In this document: piece by piece, positions 45,949 to 56,811 of the stretch
Position numbering within the stretch: the first letter of the stretch is position 1
Layout: each line of letters begins with the position of its first letter
From: Nostoc sp. XA010
GTDB lineage: Bacteria > Cyanobacteriota > Cyanobacteriia > Cyanobacteriales > Nostocaceae
DNA: 64,000 nt
Assembly (NCBI RefSeq): GCF_020829625.1
Contig: NZ_JAIVFX010000002.1
Span: 1 to 64,000 of the forward strand
Reading direction: 5' to 3'
The notes under the pieces: generated by a model
What the model saw: only the letters and a program-made list of their open reading frames with translations
Database searches by the model: none
What the model was told of the DNA's origin: nothing
Program-made: the position numbers and the translations under genes

Positions 45949-46314
45949 ATGAGTACAGTTCTGATTGTGGAAGACAGTATCGCGCAAAGGGAGATGATTA
46001 CAGACCTCCTGAAAGCGACTGGACTAACAGTAACCCATGCCAGCGACGGATTAGAAGCATTGGAGGCAATTCAAATAGCACCTCCCGATTTAGTGGTATT
46101 GGATATTGTCATGCCCCGAATGAACGGTTACGAAGTCTGTAGGCGCTTAAAATCCGATCCAAAAACCCAAAATGTCCCTGTGGTTATGTGTTCTTCCAAA
46201 GGCGAAGAATTTGATCGCTATTGGGGCATGAAGCAGGGTGCAGACGCTTACATAGCCAAACCATTTCAACCAACCGAGTTGGTGGGAACAGTCAAACAAC
46301 TGCTGCGAGGATAA
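45949..46314 (+). CDS. hmpB: HmpB, CheY-like response regulator
   Basis: A 121-residue single receiver domain: MSTVLIVEDSIAQRE, phosphoacceptor Asp in LVVLDIVMPRMNG, the segment VVMCSSKGEEFD and Lys in YIAKPFQ. In the hmp/pix-type pathway this CheY (PixH/PilH-like) is the output of the CheA. Thirteen bp separate it from hmpC. Confidence 0.9.
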   Translation: MSTVLIVEDSIAQREMITDLLKATGLTVTHASDGLEALEAIQIAPPDLVVLDIVMPRMNGYEVCRRLKSDPKTQNVPVVMCSSKGEEFDRYWGMKQGADAYIAKPFQPTELVGTVKQLLRG

Positions 46315-46327
46315 GGACAAAAGCAAT

Positions 46328-46858
46328 ATGGTCAGCAAACCGGACTTTTTAAGTGGCAGTGGTCAAGACCATTTCCGACCAGAATTACAAGTAGAAAGTC
46401 CTGAAGGTGAGTTACATTTGAGGTTTTACATTCCCTCGCATCAGGAGTTTGCACTACAAGCAACTGGCATTCGGGAGGTAATTGAACTAAGTCCCGATAG
46501 AATCACCCCGATTCCTAATGCTTCTCCTTTACTTTTGGGTACTCTAAATTTACGAGGTCGAGTTATTTGGGTAGCTGATTTGGGTCAATTTCTTGGGGAA
46601 ACAAGTGCATTAAACACGGATAGAGCTGAAATTTCGGTGATTGCCATTGAAGAGCAAGACACAATAGTGGGTTTAGCAGTAGAAGAAATTGGTGGCATGG
46701 ACTGGTTGGATGTCCAGAATCTCATGCCAACAACTAGTGTTCCAGATACTATGGCTCCCTTTTTACGTGGAGAGTGGTTATTAGATGCTAAAAACAACAA
46801 GTGTCTGCGACTACTCGATCAAATGGCAATTTTACGGAGTGCTAGGTGGGCAGGATGA
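46328..46858 (+). CDS. hmpC: HmpC, CheW-like adaptor
   Basis: A 176-residue CheW-domain protein that links the receptor HmpD to the kinase HmpE. Marks: [40 protein letters not shown] and [13 protein letters not shown]. The ATG at 46328 is preceded by AGGACAAAAGCAAT. Its stop overlaps a possible start of hmpD. Confidence 0.9.
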   Translation: MVSKPDFLSGSGQDHFRPELQVESPEGELHLRFYIPSHQEFALQATGIREVIELSPDRITPIPNASPLLLGTLNLRGRVIWVADLGQFLGETSALNTDRAEISVIAIEEQDTIVGLAVEEIGGMDWLDVQNLMPTTSVPDTMAPFLRGEWLLDAKNNKCLRLLDQMAILRSARWAG

Positions 46859-46872
46859 AATTGGAGGAGGAA

Positions 46873-49803
46873 ATGGCAACAAGTATTGATAATTACGAGC
46901 CAACGTATCAACAGGCGATGACCGCCTATGTTCAAAGGAATTATGAGGTTGCTGCCACTTTAGTTGACCAAGTGGTGCAAAATTTACCAAATGACCCCAA
47001 TTCCCATTTATTAAGGGGTCACATCTACTATGTTTTACAGCAGTATGATGTAGCAAAAGAAGAATATCAAAAGGTATTACAGTTGACTGACGATCAAGAA
47101 ATTATTGGTTTTGCCAATAATGGAATTGAGAATATCAATCAATATTTACAGTCATTCAGTGGGGAGATTAATACATCAGATAGTCAAGAGCAAATCAATT
47201 CCCCAGAGATGTCTAATGCACTGGCAGATAGCGAACAAGAATTAGAAGATTTGGGCGCTAATGAGGATTTTGACAGCGATAACCTTGATTTGAACTTTTT
47301 TGGAGAGCATCAAGAAGCTGTAAATGGCGTTGAAGAGCTATCTTCAAAAAGTCCATTTGATCTACCAACAGAAGATAGTATTGGAACAGGAAAAATATTA
47401 GATTCTTCTACAGCTTTTGGTGACGATCCTTTTGCGTTCAAAGAACTACAGGAGCAAGAATTAAATAGCAGCAATTTTGAGGATAAAACAGAATTAGAGT
47501 TGCCTGCTTTCTGGCAAGAAGATATATCAGAAGAGAACCACGAAGAACTATTAATAAATAGTCACTTTTCAGATAATCAGATTAATTCTGATGACAATAA
47601 TTCAGCTATTGGCAATAATAACTCTTCCTCTTCTAATTCAAAAACTGGGAATAACGAGAATAATTTCGCTGATTTGTTGAGTGAGCCAAAGTCTCCAAAG
47701 TTTAGTAATGGGGACTTTGAATATACAAAATCTAGTTTGGGAGACGAAACCTTACTTTTTGTTCAAGAAGAACTTAAAAATAGTTCGTCAACAAATAACA
47801 AGAGTCAACATGTGCCTAAAACCGAAGCACACGATGATTGGTTGAAGCCGGAAAAAAATGCAGCAAAAGAAGCTTTTGTGCCGGATTTATCTGATGATTT
47901 TTCCTCTTTTAGCAGCAATCTACCTGTAAAAGACAAACAGTTTCAATCAGGCGAAATCATCGGTAAAAATAGCTTTGATGACGATGATAATTTTGATATG
48001 GAAGCATTTGAGTCTGCCTTTGGCTCAGAGGGGTTAAGCCCTTATGAAGACTCAAACAATATACTGAATGGAGAAAATTCTAAGGGCAATATAGAATTTT
48101 TAGATGACTTTGAGGAATTTGATGATTTAGGTAATATTCCAGGGTTTGACCTGCTCGAAGGAGATTCTAACTTCGGCGATCTAGCAATGAATTCTGCTTC
48201 ATTAGAAACCAGTGGCAGTAAACGTTCTCCAGCCGTGGAGGCTTCTGCGAGTAGTGCAGCCAGCGATCGCGAAGAGGAACTATTCACAATGACTGGTTCC
48301 CATGAAGAAGTTCCAGTCTTTAGCCAAACAGATGTCTCAAAACTAGAACCCAATGTCAGCGTTGAGCAAGGATGGTTAGCACCATTAGAAAATGCCTCCA
48401 TAGAGAGGAAACAATGGTTAATTGCTGGAAGTGTGGGCATTGTCTCGGCGCTGGTTGTAGCCACAGTTAGCTTTGTCGCCACCACATTCTCGCCAGCCCA
48501 ACAACGAGAATCAGTACGAAACACAGGTTGGGCAATGTCACTTGCAGCTGGGATTGCAGGTTTTGCTACCGCAGGCGTCATGGGGAATCTTGCACTCAAA
48601 CAAATTCGGCGCACCACTAATGATCTCCAAGCTCAGTTTGAGGCTGTACGTCAAGGAAATTTGAATGCTCAAGCCACAGTGTTTTCCGAAGATGAATTGG
48701 GCCATTTATCTACTGGCTTTAATGAAATGGCGCGGGTAATTTTCACAACCACAAGTGAAGCCCAACGGAAAGCTGATGAACAAGAGGAAGCCAAAGAAAA
48801 CCTGCAACGCCAGGTGATTCGCCTCTTAGATGATGTGGAAGGTGCTGCTAGAGGAGATTTAACAGTCCAAGCTGAAGTTACAGCCGACGTATTGGGAGCG
48901 GTAGCTGATGCTTTTAACCTGACAATTCAAAACCTGCGGGATATTGTGCAACAGGTAAAAGTGGCGGCGAAGGATGTGACAAAAGGTGCAACCAATTCCG
49001 AAACCTTTGCTAGAGCCTTATCTAGTGATGCTTTACGCCAAGCAGAAGAGTTGGCGGTGACGCTAAATTCTGTACAGGTAATGACTGACTCGATTCAACG
49101 GGTAGCAGAGGCGGCACGGGAAGCTGAAACGGTTGCGCGTGATGCTAGTACGATCGCTCTCAAAGGTGGAGAAGCAGTAGAAAATACCGTGGCGGGGATT
49201 TTGGAAATTCGAGAAACCGTTGCCGAAACCACTCGAAAAGTGAAACGGTTAGCGGAATCTTCCCAAGAAATTTCTAAAATTGTGGCGTTGATTTCCCAAA
49301 TTGCTTCCAGAACAAACTTACTAGCACTCAATGCTAGTATTGAGGCGGCAAGGGCAGGAGAAGCTGGACGCGGGTTTGCGATCGTAGCAGACGAAGTGCG
49401 CCAGTTAGCAGACAAATCTGCTAAATCCTTGAAGGAAATTGAACAAATTGTGATGCAAATCCAAAGCGAAACAGGCTCTGTAATGACCGCGATGGAAGAA
49501 GGCACACAACAAGTAATTAAAGGTACAAAATTGGCAGAAGAAGCCAAGCGATCGCTCGAAAACATTATTCAAGTAGCGAATCGCATTGATATTCTTGTAC
49601 GTTCGATTACCAGCGACACTGTGGAACAAACTGAAACTTCCCGCGCTGTCGCTCACGTAATGCAATCAGTAGAACTCACCGCCCAAGAAACTTCCCAGGA
49701 AGCACAGCGAGTTTCAGGTGCCCTACAACACTTAGTAGGTGTATCCCGTGACTTAATCGCCTCCGTTGAACGTTTCCGAGTGGAAACTACAGAAACCAGA
49801 TAA
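46873..49803 (+). CDS. hmpD: HmpD, methyl-accepting chemotaxis protein
   Basis: A 976-residue receptor. TPR-like helices occupy residues 10-80; a long acidic, Asn/Ser-rich, low-complexity linker follows to about residue 500. Two close hydrophobic helices (about 514-540 and 555-580) form a hairpin in the membrane; a HAMP-like region, and the signalling hairpin with [20 protein letters not shown] (near 815), follow. The ATG at 46873 has GGAGG five bases upstream; the alternative ATG at 46855 overlaps the hmpC stop (ATGA). No periplasmic sensor domain is present, so it senses internally. Confidence 0.9.
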   Translation: MATSIDNYEPTYQQAMTAYVQRNYEVAATLVDQVVQNLPNDPNSHLLRGHIYYVLQQYDVAKEEYQKVLQLTDDQEIIGFANNGIENINQYLQSFSGEINTSDSQEQINSPEMSNALADSEQELEDLGANEDFDSDNLDLNFFGEHQEAVNGVEELSSKSPFDLPTEDSIGTGKILDSSTAFGDDPFAFKELQEQELNSSNFEDKTELELPAFWQEDISEENHEELLINSHFSDNQINSDDNNSAIGNNNSSSSNSKTGNNENNFADLLSEPKSPKFSNGDFEYTKSSLGDETLLFVQEELKNSSSTNNKSQHVPKTEAHDDWLKPEKNAAKEAFVPDLSDDFSSFSSNLPVKDKQFQSGEIIGKNSFDDDDNFDMEAFESAFGSEGLSPYEDSNNILNGENSKGNIEFLDDFEEFDDLGNIPGFDLLEGDSNFGDLAMNSASLETSGSKRSPAVEASASSAASDREEELFTMTGSHEEVPVFSQTDVSKLEPNVSVEQGWLAPLENASIERKQWLIAGSVGIVSALVVATVSFVATTFSPAQQRESVRNTGWAMSLAAGIAGFATAGVMGNLALKQIRRTTNDLQAQFEAVRQGNLNAQATVFSEDELGHLSTGFNEMARVIFTTTSEAQRKADEQEEAKENLQRQVIRLLDDVEGAARGDLTVQAEVTADVLGAVADAFNLTIQNLRDIVQQVKVAAKDVTKGATNSETFARALSSDALRQAEELAVTLNSVQVMTDSIQRVAEAAREAETVARDASTIALKGGEAVENTVAGILEIRETVAETTRKVKRLAESSQEISKIVALISQIASRTNLLALNASIEAARAGEAGRGFAIVADEVRQLADKSAKSLKEIEQIVMQIQSETGSVMTAMEEGTQQVIKGTKLAEEAKRSLENIIQVANRIDILVRSITSDTVEQTETSRAVAHVMQSVELTAQETSQEAQRVSGALQHLVGVSRDLIASVERFRVETTETR

Positions 49804-49838
49804 ATATGTCATTTGTCCTTTGTCCTTTCTTATTTGCT

Positions 49839-49887
49839 AATGACCAATGACTAATGACCAATGACCAATGACCAATGACCAATGACT
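49839..49887. repeat. STRR heptanucleotide repeat hmpD-hmpE
   Basis: ATGACCA (or ATGACTA) repeats about seven times in tandem, directly before the hmpE start at 49896. Short tandemly repeated repetitive heptamers are a mark of heterocystous cyanobacteria. It covers the place where the ribosome-binding site would be. Confidence 0.9.
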
Positions 49888-49895
49888 AAAAAACT

Positions 49896-52800
49896 ATGCT
49901 GCCGGAACAACAACAGCGGATTTTGGGTTACTTTATCGAAGAAGCCAGGGATCACCTGAATACTATTGAGCAGGGCTTGCTGAATTTAGAGGGTACCCTG
50001 AACGACCCGGAAATGATCAGTGAAGTCTTCCGGGCGGCTCACTCCATCAAAGGAGGAGCGGCGATGCTTGGATTGACTAGCATCCAGCATACCTCTCACC
50101 GTCTGGAAGATTGTTTTAAAGTTCTCAAAGATAATCCGGTTCAGATTGACCAAAAGTTAGAGTCTTTATTTCTCGGTGTATCTGATACCCTGAAATCACT
50201 GTTAGAGCATTTGAGTGGCCCTTATGGTCTTTCTGAAGATGCGGCTAATACTTTGATGTCAGAAACTGAGCCAGTCTTTCAATGGCTATATCAGCATCTG
50301 GAACTACTTGTAGAACAAGCAAAAAGTGGATCACATAGTACAAGCCAACTAAAGACAACCTCTGTAGAGAATGTCTCTACACTTACAGAAATTTTCCTGC
50401 GGCCAGATATTCCCAGTTTGGCAGAAGACATCCATCAGGAATCTCCAGAAATATCTTTGTCGGTAGCGCCCCAAGAGGTGCGAGACGCTCGCGGACTCGC
50501 TAACGCTGCGCTATCGCCTCTCAGTGCCAAAGAAAATAATAATTGGGGCGAATTTCAAGCCCAGGTGCTGCAAAGACTGCGGGAAATGTTGCAACTGTTT
50601 AAGCAAACAACAACACCTTCAACTCGACAAAACCTTCAGCAATGCTGTTACCAGTTAGTCAGGCTTGGTGAAACTTGGAACTTGTCCAAGTGGTGTGGTT
50701 TGTGTCAAGCAGCAGCGAGTGCGATCGGCAATCCGGAAAATACTTATCTGACGTTAGCTAAAATTGTCATTACCGAAATCAAGCAAGCTCAAGAATTAGT
50801 CCTGCAAGGTAGAGAAGCTGAAATTACAATTAGTCAGCAACTAGAAGCGCTTTTGAACTTTGCAGAAATTGAGTTGCTAGAAGTTACCACAGATTTGTTT
50901 AACGAACAATCTGTATCTTTGACAGAATCATCAACTGCGTCAGAGGCAATTTTATCTGGTAACACCGAGCCGTTAGTCATAACTAACCTAGCCCAGACAA
51001 GTGAAGAACTTAATTTAGAAGAGGATACTAGCGATCGCGCAGCGTTAGCGAGTCCGCGAGAATCTGGTTACGCCAACGTCAAGGGCGATCGCGCTTATGT
51101 TCAACAAGGGGCACTATTAAACGCTACTACTCACACTAGTCTTAGTTTTAACACACATGACGAAGTACATCCAATCAGTAGCAATCTTGACCACAATGGG
51201 CCAGAGGTAGGAATAGCTGAGTTAAATACCCTTGCTGATTTATTTGACGGAAATACTCCCGAACTAGATGAAAGCTGGCATCAAGAAGAAATCTTAGATA
51301 TTGCTGCCACCGATGATTTTGGGATTGATTTCAACAGCACAGACACTGAGGACGCTAATAGCGATTTATCAGATTTCCTCTCCTTTGATGAAGAGACAAG
51401 TAACGAGCAGCAGCCAACAGCTACAACCACGACAGAAGATTTATCCCTATTATTTGGCGAAAATTTCTTAGAAAAAGAGAATTCAGAATCGCAAAATCAA
51501 CAAACATCTGCTACGACTTTAGAGTTAAGCGATATTAACGTACTTATTAACGTACTTAATATAAATTTAGACTCTTCTTCCCAGGATTTACAAGAATCTA
51601 TTGATACTAGTGATACAAACCTGCCTCCTGATGTCAACAAAAACGATGTCGTTGAAGATTTATTGACACTGGCACTAGATGATATCGAACTATTACCTAC
51701 AGGCGAAGTAACTCAACCAGAAACTGAGGCAAACGCCTCTGTAGAACTATCTACCAACGAACAAAACAGTTTTGATAACTTATTCTTAGAAACTAGAAAT
51801 GCAAATTGGGTAGAAGAAATTACTCCTAGTGACTACATAGAATTACCCCAGGAAACAGGCTTGTCTCTAGACAGCCTATTTGCTGGAACGGAAGAACAGT
51901 CACTACTACCTACAAGCGAACCAGAACTCGGTGATTTATTTGATACATCTCCTGTAACAGCACCAGAGTTTTCTCAATCAGAAAATGATCTGAGCAACTT
52001 CTGGAACCAGGAAAGCACAGAGGAACAGGACGAATTCAATTCCTTAATTGAGCAAAATGTGGAAAGGGCTTTAGAGGAGAGTTTGTTTGCTGCAACTAAT
52101 GACATTTTTGCCGACAGTCAGCAGCCAATACCTTCTCCTATAGCCAGTTTTGACATAGAAGAAGATTTTGATATCAATTTCCAGCAGCAACAGCTAGATT
52201 TGATATTATCATCAGATTCTGGAGATGATTTCTTTGATGAGTTAGCACCGAGTAACTCAACCATTTCCCCTGCAATCAACGATCGCATACAGCCTTCCGC
52301 GCCTGAAACGCCTTTGTTGGCGCAGCATCCAGGGGAAGAAATTATCAAGCGATCGCAACAACCAGAAGCTTTAGATTTTGTTCCAGAATTTACTAATCAG
52401 CCACCAGAGATATCTGCTCTTGATCTGGAACTTGATTCATTCAACCCTTTCGATGAAAATCCACAACTGCTGTTTGAAGATGTCGCCACATCCACCTATA
52501 TTCAGATGGAAACCACGGATAATACTGTGGATGTATCGGCTATAGAAAGTATCAGTTTTGAAGAAAGTTCAGATTTAGAATCACTTGAAGCACAGCAAGA
52601 TGATTTGTTCGGCTCTTTCGATGAAAATCCGCAACTGCTGTTTGAAGATGTTGCCACATCCACCTATATTCAGATGGAAACCACAGATAATACTGTGGAT
52701 GAACTATCGGCTATAGAAAGTATCAGTTTTGAAGAAAGTTCAGATTTAGCATTACTTGAAGCACAGCAAGATGATTTGTTTGGCTCTTTCGATCAAAATT

Positions 52801-55520
52801 TGCAACTGCTGTTTGAAGATGTTGCCACATCCACCTATATTCAGATGGAAACCACAGATAATACTGTGGATGAACTATCGGCTATAGAAAATATCAGTTT
52901 TGGAGAAACTACAGATTTAGCCCAGACAAGCCCAGAAGTTTTAGGTACTGAGCCGAACAATAACTTAGAAACTGCCTTTGAGTTCCCAGAAAATACAGAT
53001 TTTGAAAATACAGAGCTGGGTTTAGGAAATGATTTATTGTTTACAGAAACTGCTCTATTAGAAGCAGAAAAGCAGGAAGATTTAGGAGAAAGTGCGACAA
53101 AAATTGATACGCAAACGGTTATTCAGGAAGGTATAGAAACCGATTTGTGGGATCTAGCAGAGACATCTGAATCTGTACCAGTGTCAGAGGGCGAAAACGC
53201 TATTGTTACCTCAATTGAAGAATTGGTAACAACAGAAAACGTTGAAGTAGTTGTTCCAGAAGATGATTTTGCCGACTTGGAAGCATTACTAGGAGAGGAA
53301 GTACCACTTAACCTCAAAGCTAGGGAGATACCAGAAGTAGATTTTGCAGCGCTGGAAGAATTGCTAGGTACAGATAACGCCAGCGATGCCAACGACGGAC
53401 TACGCCAACGCCAGCCCTTCAACACTCAACCAGTCTTAGCGAAAAATGTCATTCCATTACCATCTATAGATGAATTTGGTGACTTAGAAAAGTTGCTGGC
53501 AGAAGCGGATCAAACAATATCCCATTCACCATCAGTAAAACCTAACACTAACAAAACTACCCGTCCCTCTACTCGTCGGGCTGCGAGATTTGAAGAAACG
53601 ATGAAGGTTCCAGTTAAGCAACTGGACGATATGAGTAATTTAGTTGGGGAGTTGGTGGTAAATCGCAATACCTTAGAGCAGGATCATGAACGGCTGCGGC
53701 AGTCATTAGATAACTTGCTAATTCAGGTACAACAACTCTCGGATGTAGGCGCAAGAATGCAGGAGTTGTACGAGCGATCGCTATTAGAAGCTTCTCTATT
53801 AGCTGGACGCAAAAAGAAAGACTCCGGCTTCCAAGCGCCTGATTTCAATGCCGAAAGGGGTTTTAGCGAGTTAGAAATGGATCGTTTTACTCCCTTCCAT
53901 ACCCTGTCCCAGCAGATGATTGAGCGCATTGTGCGAGTGCGTGAGTCGGCAAGTGACATTGATTTTGTTACCGAAGAAACCGAGCGCGTAGCAAGGCAGT
54001 TCCGCCAAGTAACTACCCAGCTACAAGAGGGATTAACAAGAGCGCGAATGGTGCCTTTTGCCCAAACTATCGATCGCTGGCGGCGAGGAGTGCGCGATAA
54101 CGCCATTAAGTGCGGCAAACAAGTAGAGTTGGTGATCGAAGGTGGCGATACCTTAATTGACAAGATGATTTTAGATCATCTCACCGATCCGTTAACTCAC
54201 ATGCTGAATAATGCGATCGCTCATGGTATTGAAACGCCAGAAGAAAGGCAAGCTGCTGGAAAACCACCCATAGGAATCATTACTATCCGCGCCTTCCATC
54301 AAGGCAACCAAACGATAATTTCTGTAGGCGATGATGGCGCAGGCATCGATTCAGCAAAGGTTAAGGCTAAAGCGGTGAAGATTGGCATGATTACAGAAGC
54401 GCAGGCTAAAGCCATGTCTCGCCTGGAAGTCTACGATCTGCTGTTCCAGTCTGGTTTTACCATCAAAGACCAAGCAGATGAAATTTCTGGTCGTGGTGTG
54501 GGTATGGACGTAGTACGCTCCGAAATTAGCGAAATTCGGGGGACAGTGAACACTGATTCTGCGATCGGTAAGGGAACCACTTTCACCATTCGTCTGCCAC
54601 TGACTCTGAGTATTTGTAAAGCTCTCTGCTGCGTCTCTGATCGAGCCAGAATCGCTTTCCCGATGGACGGTGTAGAAGATACGCTGGATATACCAGTCAA
54701 AAATATCCAGCACGATGCCAATGGGGAATCATTTATTTCCTGGCGCGATACGGTGCTGCCATTCCGTCCCCTGAAGGAACTTTTAACCTTCAATCGCCAA
54801 ATCAGTCGCGGTAATGTCTATGGTGGCACTAGAGATGATGATATGGTTTCTGTGGTCGTGGTGCGATCGGCAAATACCCTAATTGCTCTACAGATTGACC
54901 TAGTGTTGAGCGAACAAGAAATTGTAATTAAGCAGTTTGAAGGGCCAGCGCCTAAACCCATTGGTGTAGCTGGTGCTACAGTCCTGGGTGATGGTCGGAT
55001 TATGCCCATTGCTGACGTATTAGAAATAATTGACATCTTCCAAGGACGGATTTCTACACAAATTGGTGGCAATTCTTGGCAACAGAAAGGAATTCCTGTA
55101 GACACCTCTCCTGCGAAGATTGACCCGACAGTGCTAATCGTCGATGACTCGATTACAGTCCGAGAGTTGCTCTCCCTAACCTTTAATAAGGCAGGTTATC
55201 GTGTAGAACAGGCGCGTGATGGACAGGAAGCTTGGGATAAACTCCGCTCTGGTCTGCCTTGCGATATTGTATTTTGCGACATCGAAATGCCCCGTTGCGA
55301 TGGTCTAGAGTTACTCTCTCGCATTCAGAAAGACTCTAATCTCAACCACTTACCTATCGCCATGCTCACCTCACGAGGTGCAGACAAGCACAGACAAATT
55401 GCAGCTCAACTCGGTGCTAGTGGCTACTTTACCAAGCCTTATCTCGAAGAAGCTCTACTTGAAGCTGCGGCGCGGATGTTGAAAGGGGAGAAACTTGTTA
55501 GCACTACAGGTAATGTTTAG
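49896..55520 (+). CDS. hmpE: HmpE, large CheA-type hybrid histidine kinase
   Basis: A 1874-residue CheA. Hpt domain (1-115) with His49 in FRAAHSIKGG; second Hpt-like helices at about 215-320; a roughly 900-residue acidic linker; then dimerisation domain from 1235 (MKVPVKQLDDMSNLVGEL), HATPase (LTDPLTHMLNNAIAHGIE near 1427; GRGVGMDVV), CheW (1569-1730), and C-terminal receiver (Asp in IVFCDIEMPRCDG). It drives HmpB. Odd points: three tandem 56-57-residue repeats (52449-52925) and palindromic intergenic repeats in frame in the linker (50475, 51031). Length is greater than usual for CheA; the ATG is the only one fitting the Hpt. Confidence 0.9.
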   Translation: MLPEQQQRILGYFIEEARDHLNTIEQGLLNLEGTLNDPEMISEVFRAAHSIKGGAAMLGLTSIQHTSHRLEDCFKVLKDNPVQIDQKLESLFLGVSDTLKSLLEHLSGPYGLSEDAANTLMSETEPVFQWLYQHLELLVEQAKSGSHSTSQLKTTSVENVSTLTEIFLRPDIPSLAEDIHQESPEISLSVAPQEVRDARGLANAALSPLSAKENNNWGEFQAQVLQRLREMLQLFKQTTTPSTRQNLQQCCYQLVRLGETWNLSKWCGLCQAAASAIGNPENTYLTLAKIVITEIKQAQELVLQGREAEITISQQLEALLNFAEIELLEVTTDLFNEQSVSLTESSTASEAILSGNTEPLVITNLAQTSEELNLEEDTSDRAALASPRESGYANVKGDRAYVQQGALLNATTHTSLSFNTHDEVHPISSNLDHNGPEVGIAELNTLADLFDGNTPELDESWHQEEILDIAATDDFGIDFNSTDTEDANSDLSDFLSFDEETSNEQQPTATTTTEDLSLLFGENFLEKENSESQNQQTSATTLELSDINVLINVLNINLDSSSQDLQESIDTSDTNLPPDVNKNDVVEDLLTLALDDIELLPTGEVTQPETEANASVELSTNEQNSFDNLFLETRNANWVEEITPSDYIELPQETGLSLDSLFAGTEEQSLLPTSEPELGDLFDTSPVTAPEFSQSENDLSNFWNQESTEEQDEFNSLIEQNVERALEESLFAATNDIFADSQQPIPSPIASFDIEEDFDINFQQQQLDLILSSDSGDDFFDELAPSNSTISPAINDRIQPSAPETPLLAQHPGEEIIKRSQQPEALDFVPEFTNQPPEISALDLELDSFNPFDENPQLLFEDVATSTYIQMETTDNTVDVSAIESISFEESSDLESLEAQQDDLFGSFDENPQLLFEDVATSTYIQMETTDNTVDELSAIESISFEESSDLALLEAQQDDLFGSFDQNLQLLFEDVATSTYIQMETTDNTVDELSAIENISFGETTDLAQTSPEVLGTEPNNNLETAFEFPENTDFENTELGLGNDLLFTETALLEAEKQEDLGESATKIDTQTVIQEGIETDLWDLAETSESVPVSEGENAIVTSIEELVTTENVEVVVPEDDFADLEALLGEEVPLNLKAREIPEVDFAALEELLGTDNASDANDGLRQRQPFNTQPVLAKNVIPLPSIDEFGDLEKLLAEADQTISHSPSVKPNTNKTTRPSTRRAARFEETMKVPVKQLDDMSNLVGELVVNRNTLEQDHERLRQSLDNLLIQVQQLSDVGARMQELYERSLLEASLLAGRKKKDSGFQAPDFNAERGFSELEMDRFTPFHTLSQQMIERIVRVRESASDIDFVTEETERVARQFRQVTTQLQEGLTRARMVPFAQTIDRWRRGVRDNAIKCGKQVELVIEGGDTLIDKMILDHLTDPLTHMLNNAIAHGIETPEERQAAGKPPIGIITIRAFHQGNQTIISVGDDGAGIDSAKVKAKAVKIGMITEAQAKAMSRLEVYDLLFQSGFTIKDQADEISGRGVGMDVVRSEISEIRGTVNTDSAIGKGTTFTIRLPLTLSICKALCCVSDRARIAFPMDGVEDTLDIPVKNIQHDANGESFISWRDTVLPFRPLKELLTFNRQISRGNVYGGTRDDDMVSVVVVRSANTLIALQIDLVLSEQEIVIKQFEGPAPKPIGVAGATVLGDGRIMPIADVLEIIDIFQGRISTQIGGNSWQQKGIPVDTSPAKIDPTVLIVDDSITVRELLSLTFNKAGYRVEQARDGQEAWDKLRSGLPCDIVFCDIEMPRCDGLELLSRIQKDSNLNHLPIAMLTSRGADKHRQIAAQLGASGYFTKPYLEEALLEAAARMLKGEKLVSTTGNV
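50475..50520. repeat. REP-like repeat inside hmpE coding region
   Basis: GAGGTGCGAGACGC ... GCTAACGCTGCGCTATCGCCTC reads in frame as VRDARGLANAALSP. On the reverse strand it matches the intergenic element at 27045-27105 (GATAGCG-AGCGTTAGCGAGT). Insertion of such a repeat kept the frame. Confidence 0.8.
51031..51060. repeat. Second REP-like repeat inside hmpE, opposite orientation
   Basis: GCGATCGCGCAGCGTTAGCG followed by AGTCCGCGAG is the direct-strand version of the element at 27045 and is inverted relative to 50475. It encodes DRAALASPRE in the HmpE linker. Confidence 0.8.
52449..52925 (+). repeat. Three tandem 56-57-codon repeats in hmpE
   Basis: Units begin at 52449, 52617 and 52788 with FDENPQLLFEDVATSTYI or FDQNLQLLFEDVATSTYI, and the DNA is nearly identical for units 1 and 2. 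The acidic, Thr/Ser-rich text may be a flexible spacer. Unit 1 lacks one Glu-Leu codon pair (VDVSAI against VDELSAI). Confidence 0.95.
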
Positions 55521-55792
55521 TAAGTAATCAGTAGTCAAAAGAGGCAGGGGAGCAGGGGGCAGGGAGCAAGGGAGAAAGCTGAGACGGAGCTTGTTACTCC
55601 GCCCCAGCAAGAGCGCCCTTTATGGCGGGGCTTTATACCCATGTTCCGCTCTGCTCCATGGCTTCGGGTAGGGCTTCCTCCCCCTGCTCCCTGCCCCTCC
55701 GCTTCTTGGTAATGCAAAATTATTTACACATCTTATTTGGCTCTGTGCCTTATCCATAAGGCTTACGTACAGGTAACAGAAAATCGTAGAAG

Positions 55793-55826
55793 ACCTTGGC
55801 AGTAAAACTGTCAAGGTTTTTTACTT
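55793..55826 (+). terminator. Rho-independent terminator, hmp operon side
   Basis: CCTTGGCAG (55794-55802) pairs with CTGTCAAGG (55809-55817) with one G-T wobble over a TAAAA loop; TTTTTT follows. It lies about 270 bp after hmpE and may serve it or a short transcript. Confidence 0.75.
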
Positions 55827-56230
55827 TTACGCTTCCTCGGTTATAGTTTTCTTTTGCAAGGGTTTTCAACGAGCACTACTATAAAAAATAATTATTAACT
55901 TTGAATAAATAATCAAAATATGTTATATGATGAGCATTCAATTTGGCAAAACCAAACTAAGATAAAGAGTTTTCCAAATTTCTGTGCTTTGTTTTATACA
56001 ACTTTTTTAGAGTAATCCCAAAATATTTGAAAATATTGCCTAAATGGCAACATTGCTCTGCTGACTTTAGGTATTGTCAGTGTTGGGTTTATCCATTGTG
56101 GATTCTCTACTCAGACTTATCTATTAATTACGTAAAGTTTGTATAAAGAACTATAACTAACCTGGTTGTAGTACTGAATATCAAATTTGCACTGTTATCT
56201 GCTCAACTTGATATATACAGGAGGAACGAA

Positions 56231-56362
56231 TTTGGTATACTAAATTCCTTGTATATACCAAAATCTATCCGCTCAATAAATCGGGGCGAACTACCAAATA
56301 AGTAACGATTTTACGCCATTTGAGCCTTGTCACTGAGCAATTTACCCCGGATTATTGAGCGG
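56231..56362 (+). ncRNA. Structured intergenic element, possible small RNA
   Basis: Two nested features. TTTGGTATA (56231-56239) / TATACCAAA (56254-56262) is a 9-bp hairpin. CCGCTCAATAA (56269-56279) + GGGG pairs with CCCC + TTATTGAGCGG (56345-56362) around a 58-base loop, with a small internal mismatch. No coding frame explains this pairing. Strand is assumed to be +; no terminator follows directly. Confidence 0.35.
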
Positions 56363-56811
56363 TTACCCAAAATCTACGTTAGAAGGAGAACATAGTAAAC
56401 ATCTAAACAAAAGAGAGTATAACAATGTGAAACTACGTTATAACCTCTAATAACACTTATTTAGGCTGCAACCCGCCTTCTAAAGCGAAATATGTAGCTT
56501 TCCTGTAGTTGACTAGTGCCAGATTTAACTTACTCTTAAAGCGGATCGCTTCTTGTAAGAATCTACCCTGACAGAAGTGTATAAAGATATAGTTAAATTT
56601 AGAAATTCTGTCCGAGATTTTTAATTTGCAAACTGAATAGTTTGATACGGCGCTCAAAAATTTGATCCACTACCCTAAACAAGGTAGTCAATTAACGACT
56701 CAATATCATCTGTCTGGTAATTGTATTGAATAGTTTACAATACCAATGGATGAGAAAATCTAAAGAAAATATAAAAGAAACTCAAATTACTGTGGTGTCT
56801 GGAGGACAAAA

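Larger units (their letters stand above)
55521..56811. other. 1.3-kb gene-free region hmpE - DUF1815 gene
   Basis: It begins with a CCTGCTCCCTGCCCC low-complexity tract (55545-55705), then the terminator, then AT-rich DNA with a structured block at 56231-56362. A 66-codon minus frame (56457-56657) has no family features or start context. No protein gene is supported. Confidence 0.6.
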
